A stretch of DNA of 15,037 nt. Source: an uncultured Hyphomicrobiales bacterium. Its GTDB lineage: Bacteria; Pseudomonadota; Alphaproteobacteria; Rhizobiales; Xanthobacteraceae. The position numbers were made by a program, and so were the translations under genes. Shown here piece after piece: positions 1-7,271 of the stretch. Where the stretch lies: assembly GCA_903891395.1 (NCBI GenBank), contig CAITEM010000612.1, positions 1 to 15,037 on the forward strand. The letters are read 5' to 3'. Under the pieces are notes generated by a model. The model was not told the origin of the DNA, did no database searches, and worked only from the letters and a program-made list of their open reading frames with translations. Numbering within the stretch: position 1 is the stretch's first letter; every line of letters starts with the position of its first letter.

Positions 1-457
1 AATGCCAGATGTCGACCTCGGCGCCGGCGATCGGGTTGCCCTTCAGATCCTTGACCGTGCAATTAACGAACAGCGCCGGCCCCGGCGTCGGCGAGCGGAT
101 AATGGAGGCGCCGTTCTCGGTACGCGGCGAGTTCAGCCGCCAGAAGGGGCCGAGCAGATTGGCGGTGGTTTCGGTCTGGCCGTTATTGCCGTTGTTCAGG
201 AGGCAGACCAAAGCCGAGAAACCGAGCGAGCCCGACATCAGCACCACTTCGTTGTGCGTCGCGTTGCTCATCTGCCCCATCTTGGCGATGATCTGGGTGC
301 CGGCCTGGAATTCTTCCTCCGTCAGATGCACATCGCGGGCGAAGTCGTGCAGATGCTGGATCAAAGAGGCAACAATTTCGCGCAGCCGCGCATTGTCGAT
401 ATTCTTGTAAGCATCGACCACGACCGGGGTGACGTCTTCCTGCGTTTTGATGATCAT
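1..457 (-). CDS. Intradiol ring-cleavage dioxygenase, N-terminal part (runs off window)
   Basis: This is the first ~152 codons of a minus-strand gene; the rest lies beyond position 1. The start ATG is at 457-455, with a GAGGA sequence a few bases upstream. The protein begins MIIKTQEDVTPVVVDAYKNI. It has the helical N-terminal dimerisation domain typical of catechol, chlorocatechol and hydroxyquinol 1,2-dioxygenases (residues ~5-100), then the opening of the catalytic beta sandwich: a GPFWR motif, SPTPGPAL, and a segment ending AGAEVDIWH. Family members open catechol-type rings between the two hydroxyls using non-haem Fe(III). The Tyr/Tyr/His/His iron ligands lie further on and cannot be checked here. 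The gene follows uvrC by 26 nt on the same strand, so it may be read from the same transcript. Substrate (catechol or hydroxyquinol) is not decidable from this fragment. Confidence 0.85.
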   Translation of the reverse strand, partial: MIIKTQEDVTPVVVDAYKNIDNARLREIVASLIQHLHDFARDVHLTEEEFQAGTQIIAKMGQMSNATHNEVVLMSGSLGFSALVCLLNNGNNGQTETTANLLGPFWRLNSPRTENGASIIRSPTPGPALFVNCTVKDLKGNPIAGAEVDIWH

Positions 458-483
458 CGCCGTTTCCTCAATTATCCGCGCCG

Positions 484-2589
484 TTATGACTGCGCCGCTT
501 TTTCGTGGAAGAACTCATATATCTTTCGCGCGGTCTCTGCATTAATTCCAGCGACATTGGAGAGGTCGGCCAGAGAAGCCCGCTCAATCGCTTTCACAGT
601 GCCAAAATGGCGAAGCAGCGCCCGTTTCCGGGTCGGACCGATGCCCGCAATCTCCTGCAATCCGGCCTCGCGAATGTCCTTCTTGCGCCGCGTCCGGTGC
701 GAGCCGATGGCGAAGCGGTGGGCCTCATCGCGCAAGCGCTCGATGAAATACAGCAGCGGGTCGCGGGGCGGCAGCTTGAACGGCGTGCGGCCGGGCACGA
801 AGAAGGTCTCGCGGCCCGCATCCCGGTCCGGCCCCTTGGCGATGGAGACGACGGGAAGATAATGCAGGCCCAGCCCGGCCAGCACCTCGGTCGCCACCTT
901 GAGCTGGCCCTGCCCGCCGTCGATCAGGATCAGGTCGGGCCAGGATGCGTCATCGCTGTCGAAGTCGATCTCCGGCTCTTCGGGCGATGCGCTTATCTCC
1001 CCAATGATGCCCAAGGTCTCTTCTACCTTCTTCCCGGCGTCCTCGCCGCCGGCCTCTCCCACCAGGGGAGAGGATGGCTCGCCCTCTGGCGCGCCGGCCG
1101 CCGCGCGCGGCTCTTCTTTCAGCAGCCGCTTGAAGCGCCGTTCCAACACTTCGCGCATCATCGCGTAGTCGTCGCCCGGCGTCATGTCCGTCGAGCGGAT
1201 GTTAAACTTGCGGTACTGGTTTTTGCGGAAGCCTTCCGGCCCCGCCACCACCATGGCGCCGACCGCATTGGTGCCGGCGATGTGGCTGTTGTCGTAGACC
1301 TCGATGCGGCGCGGCTCGCGCGGCAACTGGAACGTCTCGGCGAGCGCCTTGAGCAATCGCTGCTGTGACGACGTTTCGGCGAGCTTACGGCCGAGCGCCT
1401 CTCGGGCATTGGCGAGCGCGTGCTGAACCAGGTCTTTGCGCTCGCCACGTTGCGGCACGCTGACCTCGACTTTACGGCCGCTTTTGATGCTGAGCGCTTC
1501 AGCGAGCAACTCGCGCTCATCGAAATCGTGCGACGTCAGGATGAGACGCGGCGACGGCTTGTCGTCATAGAACTGCGCCATGAAGGCGCCAAGCACCTCG
1601 GCCGGCCCGAGCGTGCGATCGGCTTTCGGGAAATAAGCGCGGTTGCCCCAGTTCTGCCCGGTGCGGAAGAAGAACACCTCGACGCAATTGTAGCCGCCGG
1701 CCTGATGCAGCGCGAAGACGTCGGCTTCCTCCAAGGTGCGCGGATTGATGCCCTGATGCGACGTAATGGCCGACAGCGCCGCGAGACGATCACGGTAGAT
1801 CGCCGCGCGTTCATAATCGAGCGCGTTCGCCGCGGTGTCCATCTCGGTTGCGAGCTCTTCATGAACGGCCTTGCTGCGGCCAGACAGAAACTCATTGGCC
1901 TCACGCACCAGTTCAGAGTATCCGGCGAAGTCGATCTCCTCGGTGCACGGCGCCGAGCAGCGCTTGATCTGATACAGCAGACACGGCCGCGTGCGCGCTT
2001 CGAAGAACGAATCCGAGCATGAGCGCAACAGGAACGCCCGCTGCAGCGCATTGATGGTGCGGTTCACCGCGCCTGCATTGGCGAAGGGTCCGTAATACTG
2101 TCCCTTGCGCGTGCGGGCGCCGCGATGTTTGAGGATTTGCGGCGCCCAGTGATCCGAGGTGATCATGATATACGGGAACGACTTGTCGTCCCGCAGCAAC
2201 ACGTTGAAACGTGGCCGCAGCCGCTTGATCAAATTGGCTTCGAGCAGCAACGCCTCGGTCTCGGTCGCGGTCGAGACGAATTCCATCGTCACGGTCGCGG
2301 CAATCATGCGCGTGATGCGGCTGTCGTGGCCAACCGGGCGCGTATACGACGTCACCCGCTTTTTGATATTTTTGGCCTTGCCGACGTAGAGCACGTCGCC
2401 ATGGGCGTCGATCATGCGATAGACGCCCGGCGCCGACGGCGCATGCTTCACCGCCCGCGCGATCGCGGCGCGCCCGGCGGCCAGCGTCCCCGCCGGGGCA
2501 TCGTTCAAATCCATTTCGGGCAGCGAGGATTCTTCTTCGTCTTCACGAAGCTCGCTGGCCGGGTCGATATCTTTGGGTGTGCCGCTCAT
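484..2589 (-). CDS. uvrC: UvrABC excinuclease subunit C
   Basis: UvrC makes the 3' and 5' incisions around DNA damage bound by UvrB in nucleotide excision repair. Domains in order: GIY-YIG nuclease at ~50-130 (Y57, Y68, R78, E117); a four-cysteine cluster C191, C203, C211, C215, with the same 12/8/4 spacing as the iron-sulfur cysteines of E. coli UvrC; a UVR helical motif at ~240-275; and the RNase H-like domain with D433 (in YDNSH), D557 (in LIDGGQGQL) and H624 (in DEAH). A helix-hairpin-helix pair lies at ~643-695. At 701 residues it is longer than E. coli UvrC (610). The extra length is an acidic N-terminal leader of ~45 residues and a ~60-residue low-complexity insert at ~490-549 inside the RNase H-like domain, before LIDGG. 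No clear Shine-Dalgarno sequence precedes the ATG at 2589, so a later start (M26) is possible. It sits 24 nt after the SDR gene. Confidence 0.97.
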   Translation of the reverse strand: MSGTPKDIDPASELREDEEESSLPEMDLNDAPAGTLAAGRAAIARAVKHAPSAPGVYRMIDAHGDVLYVGKAKNIKKRVTSYTRPVGHDSRITRMIAATVTMEFVSTATETEALLLEANLIKRLRPRFNVLLRDDKSFPYIMITSDHWAPQILKHRGARTRKGQYYGPFANAGAVNRTINALQRAFLLRSCSDSFFEARTRPCLLYQIKRCSAPCTEEIDFAGYSELVREANEFLSGRSKAVHEELATEMDTAANALDYERAAIYRDRLAALSAITSHQGINPRTLEEADVFALHQAGGYNCVEVFFFRTGQNWGNRAYFPKADRTLGPAEVLGAFMAQFYDDKPSPRLILTSHDFDERELLAEALSIKSGRKVEVSVPQRGERKDLVQHALANAREALGRKLAETSSQQRLLKALAETFQLPREPRRIEVYDNSHIAGTNAVGAMVVAGPEGFRKNQYRKFNIRSTDMTPGDDYAMMREVLERRFKRLLKEEPRAAAGAPEGEPSSPLVGEAGGEDAGKKVEETLGIIGEISASPEEPEIDFDSDDASWPDLILIDGGQGQLKVATEVLAGLGLHYLPVVSIAKGPDRDAGRETFFVPGRTPFKLPPRDPLLYFIERLRDEAHRFAIGSHRTRRKKDIREAGLQEIAGIGPTRKRALLRHFGTVKAIERASLADLSNVAGINAETARKIYEFFHEKAAQS
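1053..1073. repeat. Palindromic repeat-like element inside uvrC
   Basis: Perfect 8-bp inverted repeat CCTCTCCC / GGGAGAGG with the 5-nt loop ACCAG, followed by ATGGCTCGCC. The general form (CTCTCCC-loop-GGGAGAGG-RTGG) resembles short palindromic intergenic repeats that I recall as common in Rhizobiales genomes. Here it lies in frame in uvrC and encodes SPLVGEAGG (about residues 505-513), within the extra linker of UvrC. Membership of a repeat family is inferred from memory, not from a search. Confidence 0.5.
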
Positions 2590-2613
2590 CGGAACTTAGA
2601 TAGTAGTCTTTTT

Positions 2614-3360
2614 CTATTCCGGCATATCGCTGTCGGGCGTGCGCCAGGCCAGATGCTGGCCCCCATCCACCGCGATCGTCACGCCGGTGACGCTTTTGGC
2701 CTCCGCCAAATACAGAACCGCCGCCGCGATGTCGTCGGGGCTGGGGCCATGACCGAGGGGCATGGTTTTGGCTTGGGCGGCGAACTGCTCCTCCGACTGC
2801 CGCGGGCTCGGCAGCGTCGGCCCCGGCGCCACCGCGTTCACCCGTAACTTTGGCGCCAACGCCTGCGCCAGCATCGTGGTCGCATCGTGCAGCGCCGCCT
2901 TGCTGAGGGCGTAAGAGAAAAACAGCGGCGTAGGTTTCAGCACGCGCTGGTCGACGATATTGACGATCGAAGCGCCAGCCGGCGCCTGTGCCGCGAAAGC
3001 CTGCGCCAAGAACAGCGGCGCTGTCAGGTTGACGGCCATCGTGCGCTCGAAACGTGCGCGTTCAAGATTTCCGATTTCGTCGGACTCGAACTCGCTCGCA
3101 TTGTTGACCAGCAGCGTCAGCGGCCCGAACGCGCCTGCGGCTGCAATCAACCCGCGCACAGCGTCGTGATCGGCAAGATCTGCGAGCACCACCGCGGCGC
3201 GCCCGCCGACGTCAATGATATCGGCCGCGAGCTTTTCAGCTTCCGCGCGAGACGCATGACTGTTCAACACAACAGCGTAGCCGGCGCGCGACAGCGCGAG
3301 CGTAATGGCGCGGCCAATGCGGCGGCCAGCGCCGGTGATCAGCGCCGTGCGTGGCATCAT
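2614..3360 (-). CDS. SDR-family reductase of the pteridine reductase / FolM type
   Basis: Short-chain dehydrogenase with an N-terminal Rossmann fold. The start is set at the paired ATGs at 3360/3357 (MMPRTALITG), because the cofactor motif TGAGRRIG (residues 9-16) follows at the family's usual distance. An in-frame ATG at 3435 would add 25 residues with no family feature. NNAS is at 86-89. The catalytic region reads IVNIVDQ then Y150-x3-K154: the usual catalytic Ser is Asp (D137), as in Leishmania PTR1 and E. coli FolM, which reduce pterins and dihydrofolate or dihydromonapterin. A VDGGQHL C-terminal motif is present. The basic GRRIG start favours NADPH. It is 248 residues long. It is first in a run with uvrC 24 nt downstream. 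Pteridine reduction is an inference; a generic SDR oxidoreductase is the safe name. Confidence 0.85.
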   Translation of the reverse strand: MMPRTALITGAGRRIGRAITLALSRAGYAVVLNSHASRAEAEKLAADIIDVGGRAAVVLADLADHDAVRGLIAAAGAFGPLTLLVNNASEFESDEIGNLERARFERTMAVNLTAPLFLAQAFAAQAPAGASIVNIVDQRVLKPTPLFFSYALSKAALHDATTMLAQALAPKLRVNAVAPGPTLPSPRQSEEQFAAQAKTMPLGHGPSPDDIAAAVLYLAEAKSVTGVTIAVDGGQHLAWRTPDSDMPE

Positions 3361-3658
3361 GTTGCTAGGGTCCGGCATTATGTTCGGCACATTCATCGTG
3401 TTTCGCGCCGCATGAGAGAGCGCCGCTGCAATCATAGTAAACAGAAGCTCTCGCGATATGGTGAATTATGTCCGCGAAATCCGAATTTCAATAACAGTTC
3501 CTTAGGGATAACGCCCAGTCATCCTTACCGATTCATAACCGCTTAACGTAAAAGGCGCGATAAATCCCCCACGGAAATTATAGCTAACTTTGCCGCAAAA
3601 CTGCACCGCGCAACACATCGCGAGTGCACCGACGCCGCATCCTGGTGGAGTATTCGTG
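3361..3658. other. Intergenic region between divergent SDR and first Omp gene
   Basis: About 300 bases with no supported gene. It is clearly more AT-rich than its flanks, especially 3430-3600, and must carry promoters for both directions. I could not pick out a convincing -35/-10 pair. The Shine-Dalgarno sequence GGTGGAG at 3644-3650 serves the plus-strand Omp gene. Confidence 0.5.
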
Positions 3659-4273
3659 ATGAAGAAAATCGTTTTCGCGCTTGGTCTGGCGATCATGAGC
3701 GTGAGCGCGGCGGGCGCGGCCGATCTGCCACGCAACTCGGCGCCCTATTATTCTGCCGCCCCCGCGACCGGCTTCAACTGGAGCGGCGGCTATGTCGGCG
3801 CCAACATTGGCTACAACTGGGGCAAGATCACCAACACCGGGACAAACCCGAGCGGCCTCGAAGGTGGGCTTCAGGGTGGTTACAATTGGCAGAACGGCCA
3901 GTTCGTGTTCGGCGCTGAAACCGACCTGCAGCTCAGCGGCGCCGACGACACTTTCGCGCCCTTCAAGTTTTCGAACCCTTGGTTTGGCACGCTGCGCGGC
4001 CGCGGCGGTTTCGCCTACTGCAACTTCTTGTTTTACCTGACCGGCGGTCTCGCCTATGGCGGGCTCAAGGCCGAGAACGGACTGCTGACCGAGAGCAAAA
4101 CCCATATCGGCTGGACCGCGGGCCTCGGCGCCGAAGTCGGCATTACCTCGAACTGGTCGGCCAAGGCCGAATACCTCTACATGGATCTGGGCAGCCGCTC
4201 CTATTCTCTCACCGGAACCACCAACGGCTACCAGGCCAACATGATCCGGCTCGGCCTGAACTATCACTTCTAG
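3659..4273 (+). CDS. Outer-membrane beta-barrel protein, Omp25/Omp31 type (copy 1)
   Basis: Predicted eight-stranded outer-membrane barrel of 204 residues. The ATG at 3659 is preceded by GGAG at 3647-3650 with 8-nt spacing. The reading frame stays open upstream, but that part has no signal-peptide character. Residues 1-21 form a signal peptide (MKKIVFALGLAIMSVSAAGA, then cleavage before ADLP). The mature protein has alternating aromatic/Gly strands: FNWSGGYVGANIGYNWG, LTGGLAYGG, WSAKAEYLYMDLG. It ends in the C-terminal Phe (LNYHF) that the BAM machinery recognises in outer-membrane proteins. It is the most divergent of the three tandem paralogues and has a single Cys (in FAYCNFL) where the other two have a pair. 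It is followed by its own terminator. Its role is presumably structural or porin-like; no substrate can be read from sequence. Confidence 0.93.
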   Translation: MKKIVFALGLAIMSVSAAGAADLPRNSAPYYSAAPATGFNWSGGYVGANIGYNWGKITNTGTNPSGLEGGLQGGYNWQNGQFVFGAETDLQLSGADDTFAPFKFSNPWFGTLRGRGGFAYCNFLFYLTGGLAYGGLKAENGLLTESKTHIGWTAGLGAEVGITSNWSAKAEYLYMDLGSRSYSLTGTTNGYQANMIRLGLNYHF

Positions 4274-4294
4274 TTCCACACCTTCTGAGCAGTG

Positions 4295-4327
4295 AAAGAC
4301 CCCGGGCCCCACAGCCCGGGGTTTTTT
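4295..4327 (+). terminator. Intrinsic terminator of Omp copy 1
   Basis: An 8-bp GC stem CCCCGGGC (4300-4307) / GCCCGGGG (4314-4321), extended by an A-T pair, loop CCCACA, followed by TTTTTT. It starts 26 nt after the stop codon. Confidence 0.95.
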
Positions 4328-4491
4328 CGTTTTGGAGCCGCGACAGCAACGGTTTCAAGGCGGCGCTTATTTGAAAGTATTCGTTGTCCTCACTTCAAGG
4401 CAAAGCCAGTCTAAATCGCGGCAAAAACGTGTCGTTTCATCGGCGACAATAAGATAATACAATCAACAACTTAGTTACGCCCTGTTGCCTT

Positions 4492-4558
4492 TATACACTA
4501 GACGCTCTGATGGATTTGAATACTGTCCCGCTCAATGGGGGCTGCCCCTTTCACGGAG
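4492..4558 (+). promoter_or_regulatory. Candidate -10 and leader of Omp copy 2
   Basis: TATACA at 4492-4497 lies in an AT-rich stretch (4448-4500) upstream of the second Omp gene. The best -35 at 16-17 nt (around 4469-4475, ACTTAGT) is weak. The leader holds a small GGGG-CTG-CCCC hairpin (4538-4548) just before the Shine-Dalgarno sequence GGAG (4555-4558). The promoter call is tentative. Confidence 0.3.
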
Positions 4559-4566
4559 AATGAGTA

Positions 4567-5226
4567 ATGAAGCGTTTGGTTCTGGCGGGCATCGCTGCCC
4601 TCTCGGTTTTGACGACTGTCGGCGCGGCTAATGCCGCGGATATCGCCCGCCGTCAGGCAATGCCCACCAAGGCAATCCCTTATGTGCAGGGGTACAACTG
4701 GACCGGCGGTTATGTCGGTCTTAACGGCGGTTACGGCTTCGGCCGGTCGGACGACTCGGCGCCGTTCGCGTCGGGCGGCTTCCGCACCTCGGGCGGCGTC
4801 GTCGGCGGTACGCTCGGCTACAACTACCAGGTCGGCCAGGCCGTGTTCGGCGTCGAAGGCGACATCGACTGGAGCAACATTCGCGGCAGCGCCACCTGCG
4901 GCGCCGGCTTCTCCTGCGAGACCAAGAACTCCTGGCTCTCCACCGCGCGCGGCCGCGTCGGCTACGCGTTCGACCGCTTCATGCCTTACGTGACCGGCGG
5001 TCTGGCCGTCGGCGACATCAAGAGCTCGGTGTCGGGCGTCGGTTCCTCGACCAACACCAAGGCCGGCTACGCCGTCGGCGGCGGCGTCGAAGCCGCTTTG
5101 GCCGGTCCGTGGACCGCGAAGGTCGAATACCTCTACGCCGACCTCGGCCGCGGCAGCTCGATCCTCGGCTCCGACACCAAGTTCAACACCAGCCTGGTGC
5201 GCGCCGGCGTCAACTACCGCTTCTAA
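4567..5226 (+). CDS. Outer-membrane beta-barrel protein, Omp25/Omp31 type (copy 2)
   Basis: Barrel protein of 219 residues. The ATG at 4567 follows GGAG (4555-4558) with 8-nt spacing. Signal peptide MKRLVLAGIAALSVLTTVG then AANA, with cleavage before ADIA. The mature protein contains YNWTGGYVGLNGGYG, a CGAGFSC cysteine pair in a loop between strands, WLSTARGRVGYAFDRF, MPYVTGG and GPWTAKVEYLYADLG. It ends VNYRF with the C-terminal Phe of outer-membrane barrels. It is much closer to copy 3 than to copy 1: both share MPTKAI just after the signal peptide, the Cys pair and DRFMPYVTGG. Codons end almost always in C or G, more strictly than in neighbouring genes, which fits high expression. It has its own terminator 24 nt downstream, so it need not be co-transcribed with copy 3. 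Confidence 0.94.
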   Translation: MKRLVLAGIAALSVLTTVGAANAADIARRQAMPTKAIPYVQGYNWTGGYVGLNGGYGFGRSDDSAPFASGGFRTSGGVVGGTLGYNYQVGQAVFGVEGDIDWSNIRGSATCGAGFSCETKNSWLSTARGRVGYAFDRFMPYVTGGLAVGDIKSSVSGVGSSTNTKAGYAVGGGVEAALAGPWTAKVEYLYADLGRGSSILGSDTKFNTSLVRAGVNYRF

Positions 5227-5249
5227 TCGCGGCACGAACAAAACGGAAA

Positions 5250-5277
5250 AGCCCGGACTTCGGTCCGGGGCTTTTTT
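5250..5277 (+). terminator. Intrinsic terminator of Omp copy 2 with UUCG loop
   Basis: Stem AGCCCGGAC / GTCCGGGGCT with one bulged G and a C(TTCG)G loop, the exceptionally stable UUCG tetraloop, followed by TTTTTT. Confidence 0.94.
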
Positions 5278-5417
5278 GTTGGGCGGAACTTTTTGTTGCC
5301 GTTTGGCCACGCCCGTCATCGTTCATGTTTCGCGGCGGAACGTTTGCAACAGGGTGGCGTTGTTTGGGCAATCGGGGGACGGCGCTTCGTCCGTCCAGAA
5401 CCATCGGAGTCTGCGTC

Positions 5418-6059
5418 ATGAAAAATCTTCTTCTCGCCGGTGTCGGCCTTCTCGCGCTCGGCGTCGCTTCGGCTTCGGCCGCTGACCTGCAGCGCCGCGC
5501 CATGCCGACCAAAGCCATCGAATATGTCGCGCCCGTCTACAACTGGACCGGCTTCTACGCCGGTATCCAGGGCGGCGGCGGCTGGGGCCGTTCGGACTAC
5601 TCGATCGGCGGCTCGGGCCGGCTGAACGGCGGCCTGATCGGCGGCACGCTCGGCTATAACTGGCAGTCGGGCCCGTTGGTCTACGGCCTCGAAACCGATC
5701 TGGCCTTCGCCAACATCAGCGGCAGCGGCGGCTGCGGCGCCATCTTTAGTTGCTCGACCCGCAACAACTGGCTCGGCACCACGCGCGTTCGCGTCGGCTA
5801 CGCGATGGATCGCTTCATGCCGTATGTCACCGGCGGCTTCGCCTATGGCGGCGTGAAGAGCTCGGTGGCGGGCTTCGACTCCAGCGACACCAAAGGCGGC
5901 TGGACCGCCGGCGCCGGCATCGAAGCCGCGATCGCCGGACCGTGGACCGCGAAGGTCGAATATCTCCACGTCGATCTCGGACACGCCGACAACGCCTTCG
6001 GTACCACCGCGAGCTACCGCTCCGACCTGGTCCGCGCCGGTTTGAACTACCGCTTCTAA
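5418..6059 (+). CDS. Outer-membrane beta-barrel protein, Omp25/Omp31 type (copy 3)
   Basis: Barrel protein of 213 residues. The ATG at 5418 follows GGAG (5406-5409) with 8-nt spacing. The frame is open upstream to 5109, but that part overlaps copy 2 and its terminator, so it is not coding. Signal peptide MKNLLLAGVGLLALGVASASA, with cleavage before ADLQ. Shared features with copy 2: MPTKAI, YNWTGFYAGIQGG, a C-G-A-I-F-S-C loop pair, VRVGYAMDRF, MPYVTGG, GPWTAKVEYLHVDLG and a terminal LNYRF. Near the 3' end, 5101-5147 and 5934-5980 match at about 42 of 47 bases, which fits a recent duplication or strong constraint. It ends with its own terminator and converges on the lysR gene. Confidence 0.94.
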   Translation: MKNLLLAGVGLLALGVASASAADLQRRAMPTKAIEYVAPVYNWTGFYAGIQGGGGWGRSDYSIGGSGRLNGGLIGGTLGYNWQSGPLVYGLETDLAFANISGSGGCGAIFSCSTRNNWLGTTRVRVGYAMDRFMPYVTGGFAYGGVKSSVAGFDSSDTKGGWTAGAGIEAAIAGPWTAKVEYLHVDLGHADNAFGTTASYRSDLVRAGLNYRF

Positions 6060-6080
6060 GCGCGACCATCGCTCAACGAC

Positions 6081-6113
6081 AAAAGCCCCGGAGGAAACTC
6101 CGGGGCTTTTTTT
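6081..6113. terminator. Bidirectional terminator between Omp copy 3 and lysR
   Basis: A perfect 13-bp stem (AAAAGCCCCGGAG / CTCCGGGGCTTTT) closed by a GAAA tetraloop, followed by a T run on the plus strand. The A run on the left gives a T run on the minus strand too, so it can serve both the Omp gene and the convergent lysR gene. Confidence 0.95.
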
Positions 6114-6140
6114 GCTGCTTCCGCTTTAATCCATCACACG

Positions 6141-7139
6141 CTAACGACGCTTTCCTGAAGGCGGCTTCCGTTTATCGCGGCGGTGTTTGACAGCCTTCGT
6201 TCGCACCGGCTTCTGCTCCACGTCGCCGGACGCAGCCGGCGACGCACGCCCGATCGAATCCGCCAGATGCTCGATCATCCATTGTCCCGCGGGACCGAGG
6301 CGATGGTCGGCGAGATACGCCCCGCACATCACCAGGTGCGCCGTCCGCGCGTCGAACTCGACGGGCTTGATAACTTTCAGCAGTCCTTGCGCGATGTCGG
6401 CCGCAACCAGATGGGCCGGCATGTTGCCCCAGCCGAGACCCGCGACCAGCATCGACTGCTTGGTGCCGAGGTCGCCCAGGCGCCAGGTGCGGCCCGACAA
6501 GACGCCGTGGTCGCGTCCCGCGGTCAGCGCCGAGCGGTCGGTCAGCACAAGCTGGACATAGTCGCGCAGGACATTGGTTTCGATCGGTCCGTCGATCGCC
6601 GCCAGCGGATGATCGGGCGCCACCACCGGGATCAGGTCGATGGTGAGCAACGGAAAATGTTTCAGCAAATCCATGTCGCTGAAGACCAGCGGCAGCAGGC
6701 CGATCATGCAAGTGCCGTCGAGCACCAGTTCGGCCGCCGCGCCGAGCGACTGCACGTAAACGCGCGGCGGCACGGTCGGAAACCGTTCCGTGAAGGCACG
6801 CAACGCCTCCACCACCCGCGGCATCGGAAACATCGAGTCCAGCACGATGGTCAATTCCGCTTCCAGTCCGCCGGCCAGACTGCGGGCCGCGTCGCGGAAA
6901 GCGTTCGTCTCCTCGGCGATGCGGCGCGCCCGCGACAACAGCGCGCGGCCCGCCTCGGTCAAAGCCGGCCGGTACGCGGCCCGGTCGAACAGCGGCACGC
7001 CGATCTGCGCCTCGAGCTTCTGGATTCCGTAGGTGACGGCCGACTGCGCGCGGTTCAGCTTTTTCGCGGCCTTCGAGAAGCTGTCCTGATCGACGACGGC
7101 GAGGAAGAGCTGGATCTGGTCGAGCGTCAGGGAATCCAT
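6141..7139 (-). CDS. LysR-family transcriptional regulator
   Basis: LysR-type regulator, 332 residues. The N-terminal winged helix-turn-helix (about 3-64) is typical: LDQIQLFLAVVDQDSFSKAA, then a recognition helix with AQSAVTYGIQKLE, then LFDR and LTEAGRALL. A linker helix and a two-lobed effector-binding domain follow (about 90-290, starting LTIVLDSMFPMP). About 30 residues after the effector domain are strongly basic (KAVKHRRDKRKPPSGKRR), an unusual tail that may add non-specific DNA contact. The start at 7139 gives the standard MDSLTLDQIQ opening; no good Shine-Dalgarno sequence precedes it. The gene is divergent from the azoreductase gene (132 nt apart), the classic arrangement of a LysR regulator with its target, so it probably controls that gene and itself. 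Confidence 0.93.
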   Translation of the reverse strand: MDSLTLDQIQLFLAVVDQDSFSKAAKKLNRAQSAVTYGIQKLEAQIGVPLFDRAAYRPALTEAGRALLSRARRIAEETNAFRDAARSLAGGLEAELTIVLDSMFPMPRVVEALRAFTERFPTVPPRVYVQSLGAAAELVLDGTCMIGLLPLVFSDMDLLKHFPLLTIDLIPVVAPDHPLAAIDGPIETNVLRDYVQLVLTDRSALTAGRDHGVLSGRTWRLGDLGTKQSMLVAGLGWGNMPAHLVAADIAQGLLKVIKPVEFDARTAHLVMCGAYLADHRLGPAGQWMIEHLADSIGRASPAASGDVEQKPVRTKAVKHRRDKRKPPSGKRR

Positions 7140-7143
7140 ATTC

Positions 7144-7188
7144 TGATTTATAGATCAAGATGAACTAAACTTCATCTCTTTTTTAGAT
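7144..7188. promoter_or_regulatory. Candidate LysR operator palindromes
   Basis: Two inverted repeats lie side by side between the divergent genes: TGAT-N6-ATCA (7144-7157) and GATGAA-N6-TTCATC (7159-7176, extendable to AGATGAA/TTCATCT). Their centres are 17 bp apart. A third, overlapping ATCT-N7-AGAT (7174-7188) fits the LysR T-N11-A pattern. Twin half-site pairs of this kind match the recognition and activation sites of LysR promoters. Confidence 0.5.
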
Positions 7189-7271
7189 GGCCCCGCCCGC
7201 CTATTTCAAGCGGATCGGACAAAGACCCGGCCCGCAATTCAGGCGCTCGTTTCACCACAGGAGATCCATCC

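Noticed and set aside
2..862. Long plus-strand open frame at the left edge
   Set aside because: It runs antisense to the dioxygenase and uvrC, both of which have clear family motifs; the translation is Arg-rich with no signal of a real protein.
5109..5417. Upstream extension of the third Omp frame
   Set aside because: It overlaps the second Omp gene and its terminator; the ATG at 5418 has a proper Shine-Dalgarno sequence and signal peptide.
6172..7158. Second long frame on the minus strand within lysR
   Set aside because: A frame-shifted reading of the LysR gene, rich in Arg and Gly; the frame at 6141-7139 carries the helix-turn-helix.
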